This document shows positions 47,035 to 60,836 of a stretch of DNA of 64,000 nt, one piece after another. Origin of the DNA: Parasponia andersonii (lineage: Eukaryota; Streptophyta; Magnoliopsida; Rosales; Cannabaceae); NCBI GenBank assembly GCA_002914805.1, contig JXTB01000040.1, forward strand, positions 487,549-551,548. The letters run 5' to 3'. The notes beneath the pieces are model-generated. The model searched no databases. It saw only the letters and a program-made list of their open reading frames with translations, and was not told where the DNA came from. The stretch's first letter is position 1. Each line of letters begins with the position of its first letter. The position numbers were made by a program, and so were the translations under genes.

Positions 47035-48830
47035 ATGGCAAACACCATAAATACTACCAGAAACACCGGAACTAGCCAAAATCATCCCTAAAGTACCGCT
47101 GCTACACAGGCAGATCCTGCTCAGGATTAGTCTACCATGACCGCACTAGAAAATATTGTCCAGAGACAGGATTGCATAGAGGAAGCACTGGTGAACCTTC
47201 AGCAAATTATAAGTCAGATTAATGACTCTCTACGATGACTTGCTGAGGGACAGATGCTAACTCTACCACAGCACGAACGTCCTGCTCAACAACATGAGAG
47301 AGGGATTCAGATTCTGGAGACAGGGAACCGCAACTAACCTAAAGCCCAGCAGGAGCGTCGAGGAGATTGCATCTCTAAGGGAAAAAGTAAGGTCGCAGAC
47401 TTGCCTCTGGTATTTGGTACTGAAAGCTCGAGTACTGATCGTAATCGTGGACAACCTTTACAGAGAACAACCATCAATTGTTATTATCTTGAACACGAGC
47501 AAAAACGTCAATCGAGGAGTGTCTTTAAAAGGATTAGTAGGGAATCTCGACAGAATCCTACAGACCTGAGACAACATCTGGATCAGTGACGTAGTCAGGA
47601 GTGATCCACATCGCATCACAACGACTAAAGTCGATCTCGTCGCACTGTTTCATCGAAATCCCTAAGGTCGCAGCACACCCTACCAAACCAACCCGCCTTA
47701 TATCGTGACAACGATCAAAGGCCACCCCTACAACCAGTAAGAGAGAATGTTCTCCCTCTGAACGTCGATGTTCATAATCTAAAGATAGCTTTAGATGTAC
47801 TTGCTGGTTGGGACAATGAGCTCGCTGATGGGTATCGTTAATCGCCATTCGGCGAGGAGGTTCGAGCTGTCGCCTTACCTGCTGGATTTAAACTTCCCAC
47901 CATAAACACTTTTGATGGGAAAACTGATCTGCAGGACTATATGGATCACTTCAGCGACCTGATAGAACTTCATCGTGTTGATGATCTCGCACGTTGTAGA
48001 TGCTTTGCTGTAACTCTCACAGGAGCGGCGAAGAAGTGGTTCTGAGGACTTAAGTCTGGTTCAATCTCATCTTAGCAATAGCTTCAGACTGTATTCTTGA
48101 GGTAATTCCAGACCGCAAAGAATTTCACTGTTCTACTGCTAAGTCTGTCTGCTATTCGGCAAGGCTCGGAGGAAATTCTACGATCTTACTTGAATCGTTT
48201 TACCTCAGAGTTGGCAAAGGTCAATAACCCGCCTGAAGGAGGAATCTTAACTCTAATGATGGCTGGGGTATAACCAGAAACTAAACTCTGGGAAGAGTTA
48301 CTAGAGCGAGAATGCAGAATACCTTAAGACGACAAAGAGAGGAGGAAAGGACGCTGCCAAAGATGCGACAACAAATAACAACAATAATAATAAGAAGTCG
48401 AATAAAAGGAGTAGTGAACAATCGACTGAGAAGCAGCCCAAATAGAAAAAGCAGGAGATTCCAAGAGCTCCCATAATGTTCAATAATTATACTGAATTGA
48501 ATACACCTATAGATCATATCTATGCGGTCACAAACCAACAGGAGCGGTATCGTCAACCGGAACTAATGAAAAGAGATATAGCGAGGTACGACCCCAATAA
48601 GTTTTATCGGTATCACAATGACATTGGACACAATACCAATAACTGCTTTGCCCTGAAAGATGAGATCGAAAGATTGATTAAAGAAGGGCAGCTGTGGCAG
48701 TACTCTAAACAGAATAATGAAAGGCGAGAAGAAAACCGACAGCGACCTCTAGAAATTCAGCGTGAGGTGCAAACTATTTTCGGAGGACCGCACATTGGGG
48801 GAGATTCCAAGAGAGCGTAGGATAGGTATG
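47035..48830 (+). pseudogene. gag region of Tat element 2
   Basis: It opens with MANTINTTRN. The core holds FDGKTDLQDYMDHFSDLIEL and the TGAAKKWF motif, followed by the zinc-finger-like YDPNKFYRYHNDIGHNTNNC with LKDEIERLIKEG. The region is interrupted. Confidence 0.8.
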
Positions 48831-49006
48831 CACGAGAAGCTCGATAGAAACCGTTGACCAAGTATGCACGAGAAGCTCGATAGCAACCGTTGACCAACGT
48901 CATGTACCTCGAACAACGACCACGAAAGCTTCAGCGAGTACCGGATATGGATATTACCTTCACGGAATAAGACATAAGGGAAGTCCATTATCCACATAAT
49001 GATGCA

Positions 49007-49390
49007 TTGGTCATAAAGATCAATTGTGGAAGCATGCAATTATGGCGAGTATTGGTCGATAACAGAAGTGCTATTGACATCTTGTATTACGATACCTTTA
49101 AAAAGATGGGGTTGAATGAAAGCGACCTAAAGCCTGCCATCACTCTACTCTACGAATTCACTGGTAATAGCATAATGCCTATGGGCATGATTGAGTTAAT
49201 GGTCAACGTTAGAACTTACCCTAGGATTTCAACGGTAATGACCCAGTTCTTGGTTATAGATTGCCAATCTGCATTCAATATTGTACTGGGAAGACCAATA
49301 CTAAGGGAACTTCGAGCAGTAATATCGATCTATCATCTCGATATGAAATTCCCGACTCAACAAGGAGTAGGCGAGGTGCGTGGTAACTAA
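49007..49390 (+). pseudogene. Aspartic protease region of Tat element 2
   Basis: LVDNRSAIDILYYDTFKKMG sits at the protease position and LVIDCQSAFNIVLGRPIL follows, as in other Tat elements. Confidence 0.75.
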
Positions 49391-49599
49391 TATGATGCGA
49401 GGATTTGTTATAACAACTCTTTAAAGCTCGCAGCAAAGGATGCGACACCTTGCACAATAATGATCCAAAGAGAAGCGTTAGGTAAAACGTCAGTCGAAAT
49501 ATCAGTCGAAACGTCAGGCAAAACGTCAATCGAAACGACAAGCGAAGACCTCGACCCTTGAGAAATCGATGGAGAGATCAAAACTGGACCCATTGAAGA

Positions 49600-51025
49600 C
49601 TTGGAGGATTTACTATTTGACAAATCCTCCAAGATTTTAAAGATTGGAGCTAGGCTTCAAGAACCTATGCTAGCTTCATTGGTCACTTTTCTAGAATCTA
49701 ACTTGGATGTCTTCGCATGGAAACATTCGGATATGATCGGGATATATCTGAATATCATATGCTACCGTCTTAACATAGATCCAACAAAGAAGCATATACG
49801 GCAGAAAAGAAGAGCTATGAATCTAGAATGCTATGTCGCGCTGAAAGAATAGGTAGAAAAGTTGCTCGAAATTGGATTTATCAGGGAATCTTTTTATCCA
49901 AATTGGCTTGCAAACCCGGTTTTGGTAAAGAAACCCAACGGGAAATGGAGAACATGCATCGATTTCACAGATCTCAACAAAGCATGCCCGAAGGACAGCT
50001 TTCTCCTTTCAAGAATCGACTAGCTTGTAGATGCGACGTCGGGGCATGAATTCTTAAGTTTCATGGACGCGTATTTTGAATTCAATCAAATCCCCATGTA
50101 CGAACTAGATGAGGAGCATACCTCATTCATCACTGATCGAGGATTATACTGGTACAAAAAGATGCCCTTCGGACTCATCAATGCAGGAGTAACCTACCAG
50201 CGTCTTGTCAACATGATGTTTGTAAAACAAATTAGCAAGACAATGGAGGTATATGTTGATGACATGCTGGTGGAGTCGAAGAAAGCCGAAGATCGCATCA
50301 AACATCTTGATGAGATGTTCAAAATTCTCCGAAAATATCAAATGAAGCTGAATCCTCAGATATGTGCATTTGGGGTAGGATTTGGAAATTTTATGGGTTT
50401 TATGGTCAATCAGCAAGGCATTGAAGCTAACCCTTAGAAGATACAAGCACTGATTGATATGCAATCTCCTCGCAAACCCAAAGATGTGCAGAACCTAGTA
50501 GGAAGAGTGGTCGCATTAAGTCGATTTGTATCCAAGTTGACAGATAAGTGCCAACCATTCTTTGACGTATTGAAAAGTTCGAAGAGGTTCGAGTGGATGG
50601 AAGAATGTGAGCAGGTGTTCCAAGAATTAAAAATACACTTGGGTTCTTCTCTACTCTTGTCGAAGCCAAATCCAGGAGAAGAATTATATTTATACCTCGT
50701 TGTTTCTAAATATGCGACAAGCACTGCGCTAATTCGAGAATATGAAAAGATACAGTGACCAGTGTACTACATAAGTAAAAGATTACTCGATGCTGAAATA
50801 AGATATCCAGAGATGGAGAAATTGGCATTAGCACTCATTGTCGCATCCAAGAAACTTCGACCTTATTTTCATGCTCACACCATCAAAGTTTTCGCGAACT
50901 TTCCCTTAAAGCAGGTTCTGCAAAATCCTGAGACTTCTGGGCGACTACTTAAGTGGGCAGTTGAGTTGAGTCAGTTCGACATCAATTTTCAACCTTGCAC
51001 GACGATCAAAGGACAAGCTCCATAG
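49600..51025 (+). pseudogene. Reverse transcriptase and RNase H region of Tat element 2
   Basis: Landmarks are FAWKHSDMIGI, YKKMPFGLINAGVTYQRLVN and the catalytic YVDDM. The RNase H part shows YISKRLLDAEIRYPEMEKLA and later AVELSQFDINF. Confidence 0.85.
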
Positions 51026-51089
51026 ATTTCATTTCGGAATTCATATATGATGTCGATCTTTCCACGGAAGTAATCGAAAAGCCTGCTAC

Positions 51090-51500
51090 AGTTTTATCCA
51101 GATTGTGGAAGCTTTATGTCGATGGATCGTCGAATGAGAATGGAGCTGATGCAAGCTTAGTACTAATTAGTCCTGAAGGGCACAATATTCATTATACACT
51201 TCGCTTCAAATTTCCAGCATCAAATAATGAGGCAGAATATGAAGCTCTGATAGTTGGGCTAAAGCTCGCACAAGAAATGAAGGTCGAAGTAATTGAGGTA
51301 TAAAGTGATTCTCAGATGTTCGTTTGTCAAGTAAATGGCAAATATCAAGCAAAGGGAAAGAGAATGATGGCTTATTTGCATGAGGAACAAAGATTATTCT
51401 CGACATTCACTACATATAATATTCAACTTCTTCCTCACATTAAGAATGCTCGGGCAGATGCCCTAGCTAAACTCACCTCAACAAAAGATGCTGAATTACT
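51090..51500 (+). pseudogene. Second (additional) RNase H region of Tat element 2
   Basis: LYVDGSSNENGA gives the VDGS motif, followed by NNEAEYEALIVGLKLA. NARADALAKLTS marks the end of the domain. Confidence 0.75.
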
Positions 51501-51559
51501 AAAGGTGGTCCCTGTCGAGTTTCTTTCAAAACCTAGTATCGAAGCAGAGCCTCAAATAG

Positions 51560-52819
51560 CTATGACTGTTGATAAAAGATCATCGTGGGTAGATCCTATA
51601 ATGAAGTATATACAAAATGGCGATCTCCTCAAAAACAAGGACGACGCAAAGCGACTTCAAATAAAGCAGCTCGCTATGTTATCTATGATGAGAAGCTTTA
51701 TCGAAGGAGTTTTAGTGTGCCACTATTGTTATGTGTCGATGAAGAAAAAGCGGACTACATTATGAGGGAGATTCACGAAGAAATATACGGAAATCATTCC
51801 GGGGGCAGGCACTTGCGAACAAGATTCTAAGACAAGGGTATTTTTGGCCGACCATGAAGAAGGATACGATGAAATTTACTAGGAGGTGTAACAAATGCTA
51901 ACAATTTGCAACTGTTCCTAGAATGCCATTCGTTCCTCTCACTCTAATGACCAGTCCATGGCCATTTGCAGTATGGGGAATTGATATTATCGGAACACTT
52001 CCATTAGCGCGAGGTGGGTTAAAGTATGCAGTGGTCACAGTTGATTATTTCACCAAGTGGATAGAAGCTGAAGCTTTGAGTACTATCTCCACAAAAAAGA
52101 TGATAGATTTTGTTTACAAATCTATAATCTGCCGTTATAGTATACCACATACCATAATTTCTAATAATGGGAAACAATTTGACTCTGACGAGTTCCGTAA
52201 CTTCTGCAACAACTTAGGCATCATGAAGAATTTCTCCGCTGTTGTTCATCCATAAGCCATTGGACAAGTCGAAGCGATAAATAAAATACTTAAACAGAAT
52301 ATAAAGACAAAGTTAGAAGAGTATAAAGGAGCTTGGTCAGAGGTACTCCCTGAAGTGTTTTGGGCTTATCGCACCACTCAACAAACAACTATCGGAGAGA
52401 GTCCATTTTCTTTAGCTTATGAATATAAAGCAATGATTCCGGTTGAAATTGGTGCAAGCTCTCTACGACGATTAACCTATGAGCAAGATCGCAACAAAAC
52501 ACTAATGAGGATTGAGCTCGATCTTTTAGAAGAAAGATGCGAGCAGTCTCAGCTTCAAATCACATCATATCAACAGCGCACTGCTTGATATTATAACTCT
52601 AAAGTCAGATGAAGAGGATTTGAAGTTGGTAACCTTATTCTTCGGTAAGTCCTACCTAATAATAAAGAGCACGATGCTGGAGTATTTGGACCCTCTTAGG
52701 AAGGACCGTATGTTATTGATACCATTATTCGACCTGGGACATATAAGTTAGCTCGCACTGGCGGACAAAAGATCGAGCATGCCTGGAATGCAGAACAACT
52801 TCATCGCTATTATCAATAA
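51560..52819 (+). pseudogene. Integrase region of Tat element 2
   Basis: The catalytic core is seen as WGIDIIGTLPLARGGLKY and TKWIEAEALSTI, then FWAYRTTQQTTIGESPFSLA. The C-terminus reads IEHAWNAEQLHRYYQ and stop. The region is interrupted. Confidence 0.8.
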
Positions 52820-53576
52820 ATTTTCATATATATCTTCATGTTTTCGTCATTCATTAATAAAGATCTACTTGATCGTCATTCGTTGATCGTCATTCATTGG
52901 TCATCATTCGTTATCATCAATAAGGGTGTTTCCTCATCGATCATTCGATTTGGTACTTTTTATAGTTTTATGGCATTCTTCGAACACCATAAGACTCGGG
53001 GGGGCAATGGGATCAGAATATTATCTCCTACTTATTTCCTAAAGGACTATGCAAAACGTCCATTTAGAGGGGTCGGAATTTTAGATCGTCGAAATATCTA
53101 AAATTCCTTAAAATCTTAAGATTTTCTCCTCGCTTCATGCCTTAGCATGTCGTATTACTCAATTTCCCTCTTTGAACAACAAAGTAACTAAGCAAAATGT
53201 TCATTTTTTGATGTGATATATTGCTATATTTACATTTTGCTATGGAACTTTTGAAAAACAGTATTCAGTTTGCATCACTCATTCTTGATGTTTTCTTAAG
53301 CGACCTAACCTATCCTAACACAATCATTTTAAGTATGTTGGATTCAAATCGCAATAGCATATCGATCATCACTTAGTGATTGACTACTTGGTTAAATTAA
53401 TTATCTTCTATATTACGACTTAGTGTGTTGATTGTTTTACAGGAATAAACGTCTAATAAGGAAAGCATTCATTCATTGATAAAAGCTCGCACCTATATGC
53501 AAGCAAAAAAATATAAATAAGAGGAGACCAAGCCTATATTGTTCTGAAGTTTAAAAAAAAAAATAAAACATTATTA

Positions 53577-54576
53577 TTATGCAGACGTGCTCGCTCCACC
53601 ATCTCCAGTCTTGGTAGCTTTATCTTCCCTCCAACTATGGACAAGCTTGACCACGTCTTCGCCGAGGATGGAAAAGTCGAAGTCCGGATGCTTGCAGAAA
53701 ATGTTGTATATGATGGTCAACGAGGCGATGTCACTGGTTTTGTCTTCGAGCTCCTTGACTTCAGTAGCCTTGAACTCTTTAACAACCTTGTGAGCCGCCT
53801 CTGTTGTCGCCTCCTTCATGTGATCTGGATGCTAGGAGATAGTCTTTTCAAGCTCTTTAATTTTTTCCTCGAGCTTCTCCTTTTTGAACTTCTCTTTGGC
53901 CAGACCTTCAAGTAGCTGCTGCCTTTCTAAATCGAAGGCTTTTTTCTCCTCCTCGCGAGCCTTCTCTGAGTCCTCGAATGCTTGAGTTATCTCGTCAACT
54001 TTTTCGGCCTTCTCCAAACACTCGAGGACTGGGTCATGCATCAGGACAACAGCTGCAGCAGTCTGAAAATATAACACATCAATACCAGAAAAATGCATTG
54101 AAAAGAGAAAAAAGAAGATGCTTACATTTACCAACATCCTCATCGCAGAACCAAAGGCAACCTTGGAAGATCGTCGCTTCATCCTCTCCCAGCCCTCTTC
54201 AGAAGTGAAGCGATCAATGAAGGCTGCGCTTATACCAGCCTTCTCTGGTAATTGATTAAGGAGTGCGAAGAGCTCCTCGTCCTTATCAACCTGGTTTGGT
54301 TCCGAAGAAGTGACAGTCTCCTTGGATGGTTCGGGATGGCTCATAGTTTAAGGCTGTGAAGGAGGCGAGCTTGTCGGGATATCCTCAAAGGCGAATTTTC
54401 ATTTCTTGGAAGTGTCGACCTTCTCTTTCCCTTTTGATGTCGATGGAGGTGTGCTCTCTGGTGTCTTGGACTTTGCCATGGACCCTAGAGTAGAAGGTGG
54501 TGCTCACAGTCCGCTACCAATAACTATTTCTGTACAAATATGTCAGCAAGCGAGGTGACATAATACGATGATGAAA

Positions 54577-54631
<55 letters not shown>

Positions 54632-55755
54632 CCCTCTTACTATTGAGAAGCTGGCGATAATGCTGTTTCTGGAGATGATGGTTCCGAAGTTGTAGGGGTA
54701 GCAAGTGCTTTTCGTTTCTTAGGTTTAGAAGATGAGGCACTCTTTTTCGTCTGCTTCCTCGGCTTCTTTTTCTTTGAGCTCGAGGGTCTGATCAAACAGA
54801 TGGTGGGATCAGGGAATGCAGCTCCCTTTAGAAGCAAACCGCAAGCGACTAAGTTCTTGGAAGTCCCAAGCTTCTTTCAATCGAATTCCTCAATCGGAAG
54901 GTCGTTGATTCTGTACACCCTTGCAAGCTGTTCTCTGGAATGTCCGGGCCGTTTCCTGTTGCCTGCGATGACATACCAGTGTGATCAGAATAAATATGAT
55001 TATACAGAAAAGGCGATAAATTGAAAGCTACCTATCAGGATTTTGAAAGAAGTCGTTATCCGCATAGTCAAAGTAGGAAAATAGATTTTTCCATTTTTCC
55101 ATATTATTGCAAATCCCGTAGATAGTTTTTGTTGCTTGGTTCGATCACTTGCTCACATAAAAGAAGCCGAAGTCTGACGGATTTGATTTCACTTGGTAAA
55201 ACTAAGCGAACTCTTCAGGAGTAGGAGTTTCTAAGCCTAATTTATGATATAGTATGTACATACCTACCATGTATTTATAAGTGTTTGGAGTTAGTTGAAA
55301 AGGAACGACTTCGTAATAGTCGACGATGGATTTTATGTACGGATGAAGTGGAAGGTGGACCCTGCATTTGAGAACTGCTTCAGAGAATGAAGCAATCCGC
55401 GAGGTGGTGTATATAACCGATTGAACTCCATGGGAAGGCGAAGGGGGATAGCGATCTTGTATTTGAGCAAGATCTTGCTGAGCTTGTTCGTGGTGCAGCT
55501 CGTCCTTATATTAATATATGACCAGTCTCCCTCTACATATTGGTAACCCGTTGTGAATGCAGGGGAATTTCTGATATGCCGGGGCCATTGGTCTTGAGGA
55601 AGGTCGCCTATGTGAGGACTACTTTGCCTGACTCTGGTTATCTCAACTTCGGGTTCTGACTCAAGATAATCTTCAAGGTTTATGGAGCTAACACTAGTAT
55701 TGGAAGATTTTCCTGAGAATGTATTCTCTTCCCTAAAATCCTCACTACGAGACAT
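53577..55755 (-). pseudogene. Minus-strand extra coding region of Tat element 2
   Basis: Open segments on the strand opposite to gag-pol run from MSRSEDFREENTFSG (55755) to a C-terminal segment ending GGASTSA (53577). They contain a Lys/Ser-rich basic stretch (54640-54837) and a coiled coil (53832-54344, EKFKKEKLEEKIKELEK). Introns may be present. The layout parallels element 1, although the sequences share little. An AT microsatellite (54585-54628) lies inside. The region is interrupted. Confidence 0.65.
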
Positions 55756-56757
55756 CTGAAAAGAAATATGAATGGATTTAGTCCTATGCGAGCATCAGAG
55801 ATCTTAGCTATCTGCGAGCAGTTTTGGGGTCACATCCTAGGATTGCATCAACAAGCTACTCATCGAATTTTTTCTAATCGATCTACGGATTCATAAGAAT
55901 CGTTCGAGCAGTTCGTTAAAAAAGAAAATAAAAACTCTTTCACGAGTTTATCTCTGTCAATCATCTGAAAGAAGAATCTATAAACTAACGAAGGGGATCT
56001 AAATATTTCCATTTTACAGTCCATCCAAATATGGGATGGATTTATATTCAGAATATTTAGGTTCTACAGTTTGTTCCTATTTTCTATTCTAGGATCTGTA
56101 AATAAGAGTTCTAGAAAAATCGAAGAACAAGAGAAAGAGGATATATACTAATCTTTCTTCGAAAACGGAGGGACCAAGATGACGTTTGAAGGATTGTGAT
56201 GATAACTTCGTCGGAGAAAATGACAAAGTTGTGTGAGCTGAGAAACAGAACAACGCCGGAAAGATGGCTCTGTGAATACTTCGAGTTTCGAGAGAAATAG
56301 TAGATGATAGGTTTTTTTTGAAGAAGAGGCGGATTAGTTTTCAATATATATACCTCGAGCGTCGTGAAATTACAGCCGTAGATCAAGGCATTTAATTTTC
56401 AGATCCAAAGGCCAAAGTTCACGCGGGATTTGATTTTTTCCAAAATTAAATCAGTATCTATTCAAAATTTGAAATGATTCAATTTAATATGACATCTGGC
56501 ATCATCGCTATCATTATGTCTGTTTAAAAAGGAAAAAAAAAAAGGGAAAAGTCTCCTCGAGTTTTGCTATTCTTCTTAGAAAAGGTGACACATAGTTTCA
56601 TCTATCTGAAAAAGGTGCGCGTGATCTTGAAAAAGGTGAGATTTGAGATCTGGCGACTCTTCGACTCTTCCAACGGTCTCTAGGCCATGACGTCGCATTT
56701 TTTTAAGCTCGCGCTTATAGTAGAAGGAAGCTCCATTTTGTCCTAAAGAACTAATGG

Positions 56758-57490
56758 AGCTGGGGGGCAATTGTTGTGCTATCTAAAATCCTATATGTTA
56801 GTCAATACCATGAAGGGAAAAATTGACAAAGTAAGTGTCAGGTCACATGAGTAAATTAGTGCGACCTCTTCTGAAAGAGTTACGTGCGACCTCCACCGCA
56901 TAAGTTGGTGCGACCCCTTCCGAACGAGTTTAATGCGATCTCCTTCGAATGAGTTTAGTGCGACCAGATTAAAAAGGAAACTAGACTAAGCTTCGTCAAA
57001 CAGGTAACCTACAAAGAAAAGAAAAAAAAATTTCTCTTTAAAGATCGACTAGTCATCTCATTTAAGTGATTACCCAGTTATATTGTTACTCAAATTATAT
57101 TGCCCGATTGTACAGTTACCCATTCTCACAATTGGGAAACATTGAGCTATCCTCACCTATATAAAGGGAGTTCAATGTTTCAGTGAGAGATCTTGAACTT
57201 TTTCTAATCTTAAGAGGCTGGGAGATCTTTGATCCTTTCTTGATCTTTGAAATCTTTGGAGAACCTTTTAAATTCTTGCTTCTTCTTTCCGGACAAACAT
57301 ATTGTAATTTTTAGTTCTTGTAATTCTCCAGAAAATAGTAAAGAACAGTGGACGTAGGCTCTTCTTTTTTGGGGCTGAACCACTATAAAATTATTATCTC
57401 TTTATTTGCTTTAGTTAATTAATATTTTTCACATACAAGTCACATTTTACAATTTTCCTAAATTTATTGTTGACAAAACCTCCGTCAACA
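56758..57490 (+). repeat. Polypurine tract and 3' LTR of Tat element 2
   Basis: GGAGCTGGGGGGCAA (56757-56770) is the polypurine tract. The LTR runs from TGTTGTGCTATC at 56772 to CCGTCAACA at 57490, about 719 bp, and is followed by the CATAT target duplication. Confidence 0.9.
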
Positions 57491-59724
57491 CATATATAAT
57501 CCATAATATTCTATACAAATTGCATATTAATTTTACAAAAATCACTATTTGAGCTTTCATTCAAAAAGAAAAAAAATCGCTATTTGAGTTTATATATATA
57601 TATATATATATTATGTAAATGTGTGTGCTATACACGTACACAACATTATGATATATACTTCTCTTTTAATTAAAAACAGCTAGCACATGCGTTTACATGC
57701 TTTGACATTTTTTGAGAGACTTGCGTCTGCGTGCTTCGACCAATTGATTATTACATAAATACATACATTTTCACTTACATATACACAGATGTCTACAATT
57801 TTATATTTGTACATTTTATAAACACGCTGGATTATTAGTTAAGTTTCAAGTAATTTGGGATAAATTATGTCTGACAATAATCTATATATGGTATAGTTGA
57901 TATCCTGCGACTAAACAAAATCATCACATGATAACATGATAAACAGTCAGTATTTAATAAAATAAAATAAGGATGGGTATGTATAATGTTACTTGGTTAT
58001 TTGTAAGTACATATATTAAGCTCTAGTCTCACATGTACTAATAATTTCCAAGTTGATTTAGACAGAAAGTAAATATAACAAGAAAAACATGAAAAATTGC
58101 AGTCTTCCATTTGGGTGGGCGCCGTGATAATTTGCTTGGGACACAGAATCAAAATTATTTCAAACAAAATAAAATCTGGGTGAAAGTATAACAACTTTAT
58201 GAGAAATACATAAAAAGTCCAATATTAATGACAGATTAGGTCTGTGCTCACATTTTAACTTTTTCAGGGAAACAAAATATTCGGATATCTTTGACTTCCT
58301 ATGTATCATGTTCCAATATAAAATATCAATGATTACCACAATAAATACTTATTTTCTTTACAAAAAGCAATATTTTGTGTTTAGTGAGGAATTAACATTT
58401 TAATCATAACTTTTTCTACATTAAGTTGGTAGATGTTATTGATGACGTAAACGTTGTTAGATTAAGCATATACAATAAGACTTATTAGTCTTTTAACATT
58501 TGATCCCGTACCACATTTAAACAGTAACAAAGAAAAAAGAAATCTTGAAAACTCTCAATTAATAAAAGAAGAAACCCATGTCACACATTTTACAACTTTT
58601 TATGCGTGGCGGCTTGTAGATGGATCATAGTCTGGTGATCAATAAAGGGTAAATTAGATTGTAAGAGCAGTAGGCAAGAAAATGTGGACCTAAATAGTAC
58701 AACTAAAGGTGTTAATTAGTGTTTGTATTGGTGTCAAATCAAAATTTTTGGGGGGGGGTTATCAATTGGAGACATGAAACTTTAATTAGGGTTATCGCCT
58801 TAGCTCTTGTGATTAGACATGGAAGGTTTTTGTTCTCAAGGCACTCTAATTGCAACTTTTGACTTGATTGTTAGTGGACTAGATGCATGGATGGACTCCA
58901 AATTAGGGGACCATAGGGAATCTTTTCAAACTATTCACCTTAATAACAAGTTGAAAACCAAGTTAATAACCCCATTTTGAAGTTAAGTAATAAGGCAATA
59001 ATGCCATAAGAAGTATTTTCCACTGAAATTATTGAGTATTAACAACCTGTGGCCGAGGAGGGGTGAACCATAATCTCACCAACTCAGCCATTAAATTGGT
59101 TTAGTTTTCAAGTAAATTAATAATGTTTACTTTTATCCTTTTTTTTTCACTTTTGGATCATGTAGTCATAGCAATGCATACATAAATATATCACATGAAG
59201 ATTAATTAATTGATTCTAAAAGCTCCAAAATATGAGTGTTACATCAGTCTAATACATCTATACATATCTATAGCTAGGAACTAACTTGTTGTCAAGAGAT
59301 GTGGGGTTTATAAGTTAATTATCCTCATAATTAATGATATACATTTGTCAAATTTCACTTGTCAATGTGCAATTATATCAAACCGGTAGCATGTCATGGC
59401 CTGTGAGCCAAACAATATATAAGTGATAATTTCACGACAAGAAATATTCTTTTTTTATCTTTTCAACGGAGACAAAGCAAAAGTTATCAGACCCAATTGG
59501 GCAAAGGACCTAATCATTTGGGGGAAGGATGAAGGGAAAGAAATGGGGTTTCCAAAGCTTTACTTTCACTATCATTTTGTGATCATTATCTCTTGAAAAG
59601 GAAGCTTTATTGTTGGTTGATTGAGAGTCTCTCTTCTGAAAAGGACAATGCCTTTATCTGGGAAAATACCAGTAGTTTCTATCCCTTTTAAAGAGATACT
59701 ATAATTTCTCTCTCACACACACGC

Positions 59725-59730
<6 letters not shown>

Positions 59731-59780
<50 letters not shown>
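59731..59780. repeat. (AT)n microsatellite
   Basis: Uninterrupted AT run of about 50 bp, preceded by a TCTCACACACACGC stretch. Confidence 0.95.
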
Positions 59781-59782
<2 letters not shown>

Positions 59783-60245
59783 CATTAATATTAAAATACT
59801 ATATAATATAGTGTAACATATCTTGGGTAGTACCCCAACTGTGAATGTGACTCTTGTTGGCCCTTTATCAGAATTTCTGAAATCATTGATCACGGTCGTT
59901 AATGCATCCGACCTGAAATAGAGTCTACAATACAAATCAACATACACCCCCACAAACACGTGTGCACGCTTTCTACACACGAAAGAGGGAAAAAAAAAAA
60001 CGATGTCATAATTAATTCACATATATCTTTTTGTATGTGAAATTGAAACGGTTGCTACAGCCAAGGGTGCAATTAATGCCTGGAGAGAAAGCTACCAAAT
60101 GTTTAATCTAAATTAAAAAAAAAAATCCATGTCCCTACTTCTTTTTAGAGTGGGGTTGCGAAATAAAATAATACTCGTCTCATAATAAAGCAGTATTAAT
60201 AAGATAAAGACTAATTTTATGCTTAAAGGCACTGTTTCAGATATG

Positions 60246-60279
<34 letters not shown>

Positions 60280-60800
60280 TACATAACCCCACATGCAATA
60301 TTTACCCTATATGCATAAATTAATGATGATTATTATTAGACAATAGAGTTAGAATTGCGTCCCGTATTTTCAATGATGTAGTAAGTACACATACATCATG
60401 TTAAGGCAAATTAACTTCTTGATGAAGTATATGATCATTAGTATTATATATTCATCTTCGTTATTATGTCCCTTGTTTCAATATTATACCTTATTTCAAA
60501 GAATAGGTACCTTCAGTTAGTGTATTTGCAGAAATGTGTAAAGCTGGAAGCATGTACGGTATATATATGTTTGAAAGGGAGTACCATTTTGAATACTGAT
60601 CATCTTGAGCAAAGTACTGACAATCATCATGATTATGCATATAATTTGGGTACACGGTTCATTGTATTATTGCATGTAAAGCTGATCTGTCTTTGATTTG
60701 TCAGTATTAGTTGACATATCTTATAGAAGAGTACAACACCACCATCTCAAATTAATTGAACTCAGCCAATATATATTTACAGATATATATGGGCGGATGG

Positions 60801-60836
<36 letters not shown>

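Larger units (their letters stand above)
46280..57490 (+). mobile_element. Ty3/gypsy Tat-lineage LTR retrotransposon 2, structurally complete but broken
   Basis: Fossil element of 11.2 kb flanked by CATAT on both sides (46275-46279 and 57491-57495). Order: 5' LTR, primer site, gag, protease, reverse transcriptase, RNase H, second RNase H, integrase, minus-strand extra coding region, polypurine tract, 3' LTR. It is a different family from element 1 but has the same Tat layout, including the WNAEQLHRYYQ-type integrase end. The reading frames are broken in roughly ten or more places. The LTRs differ by roughly 7-8% by hand comparison, suggesting a few million years (about 3-6). Confidence 0.92.

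Noticed and set aside
59729-59980. Minus-strand frame ending in a Tyr-Ile repeat
   Set aside because: Its C-terminal end is a translated AT microsatellite; similar frames occur at every AT run in the window.
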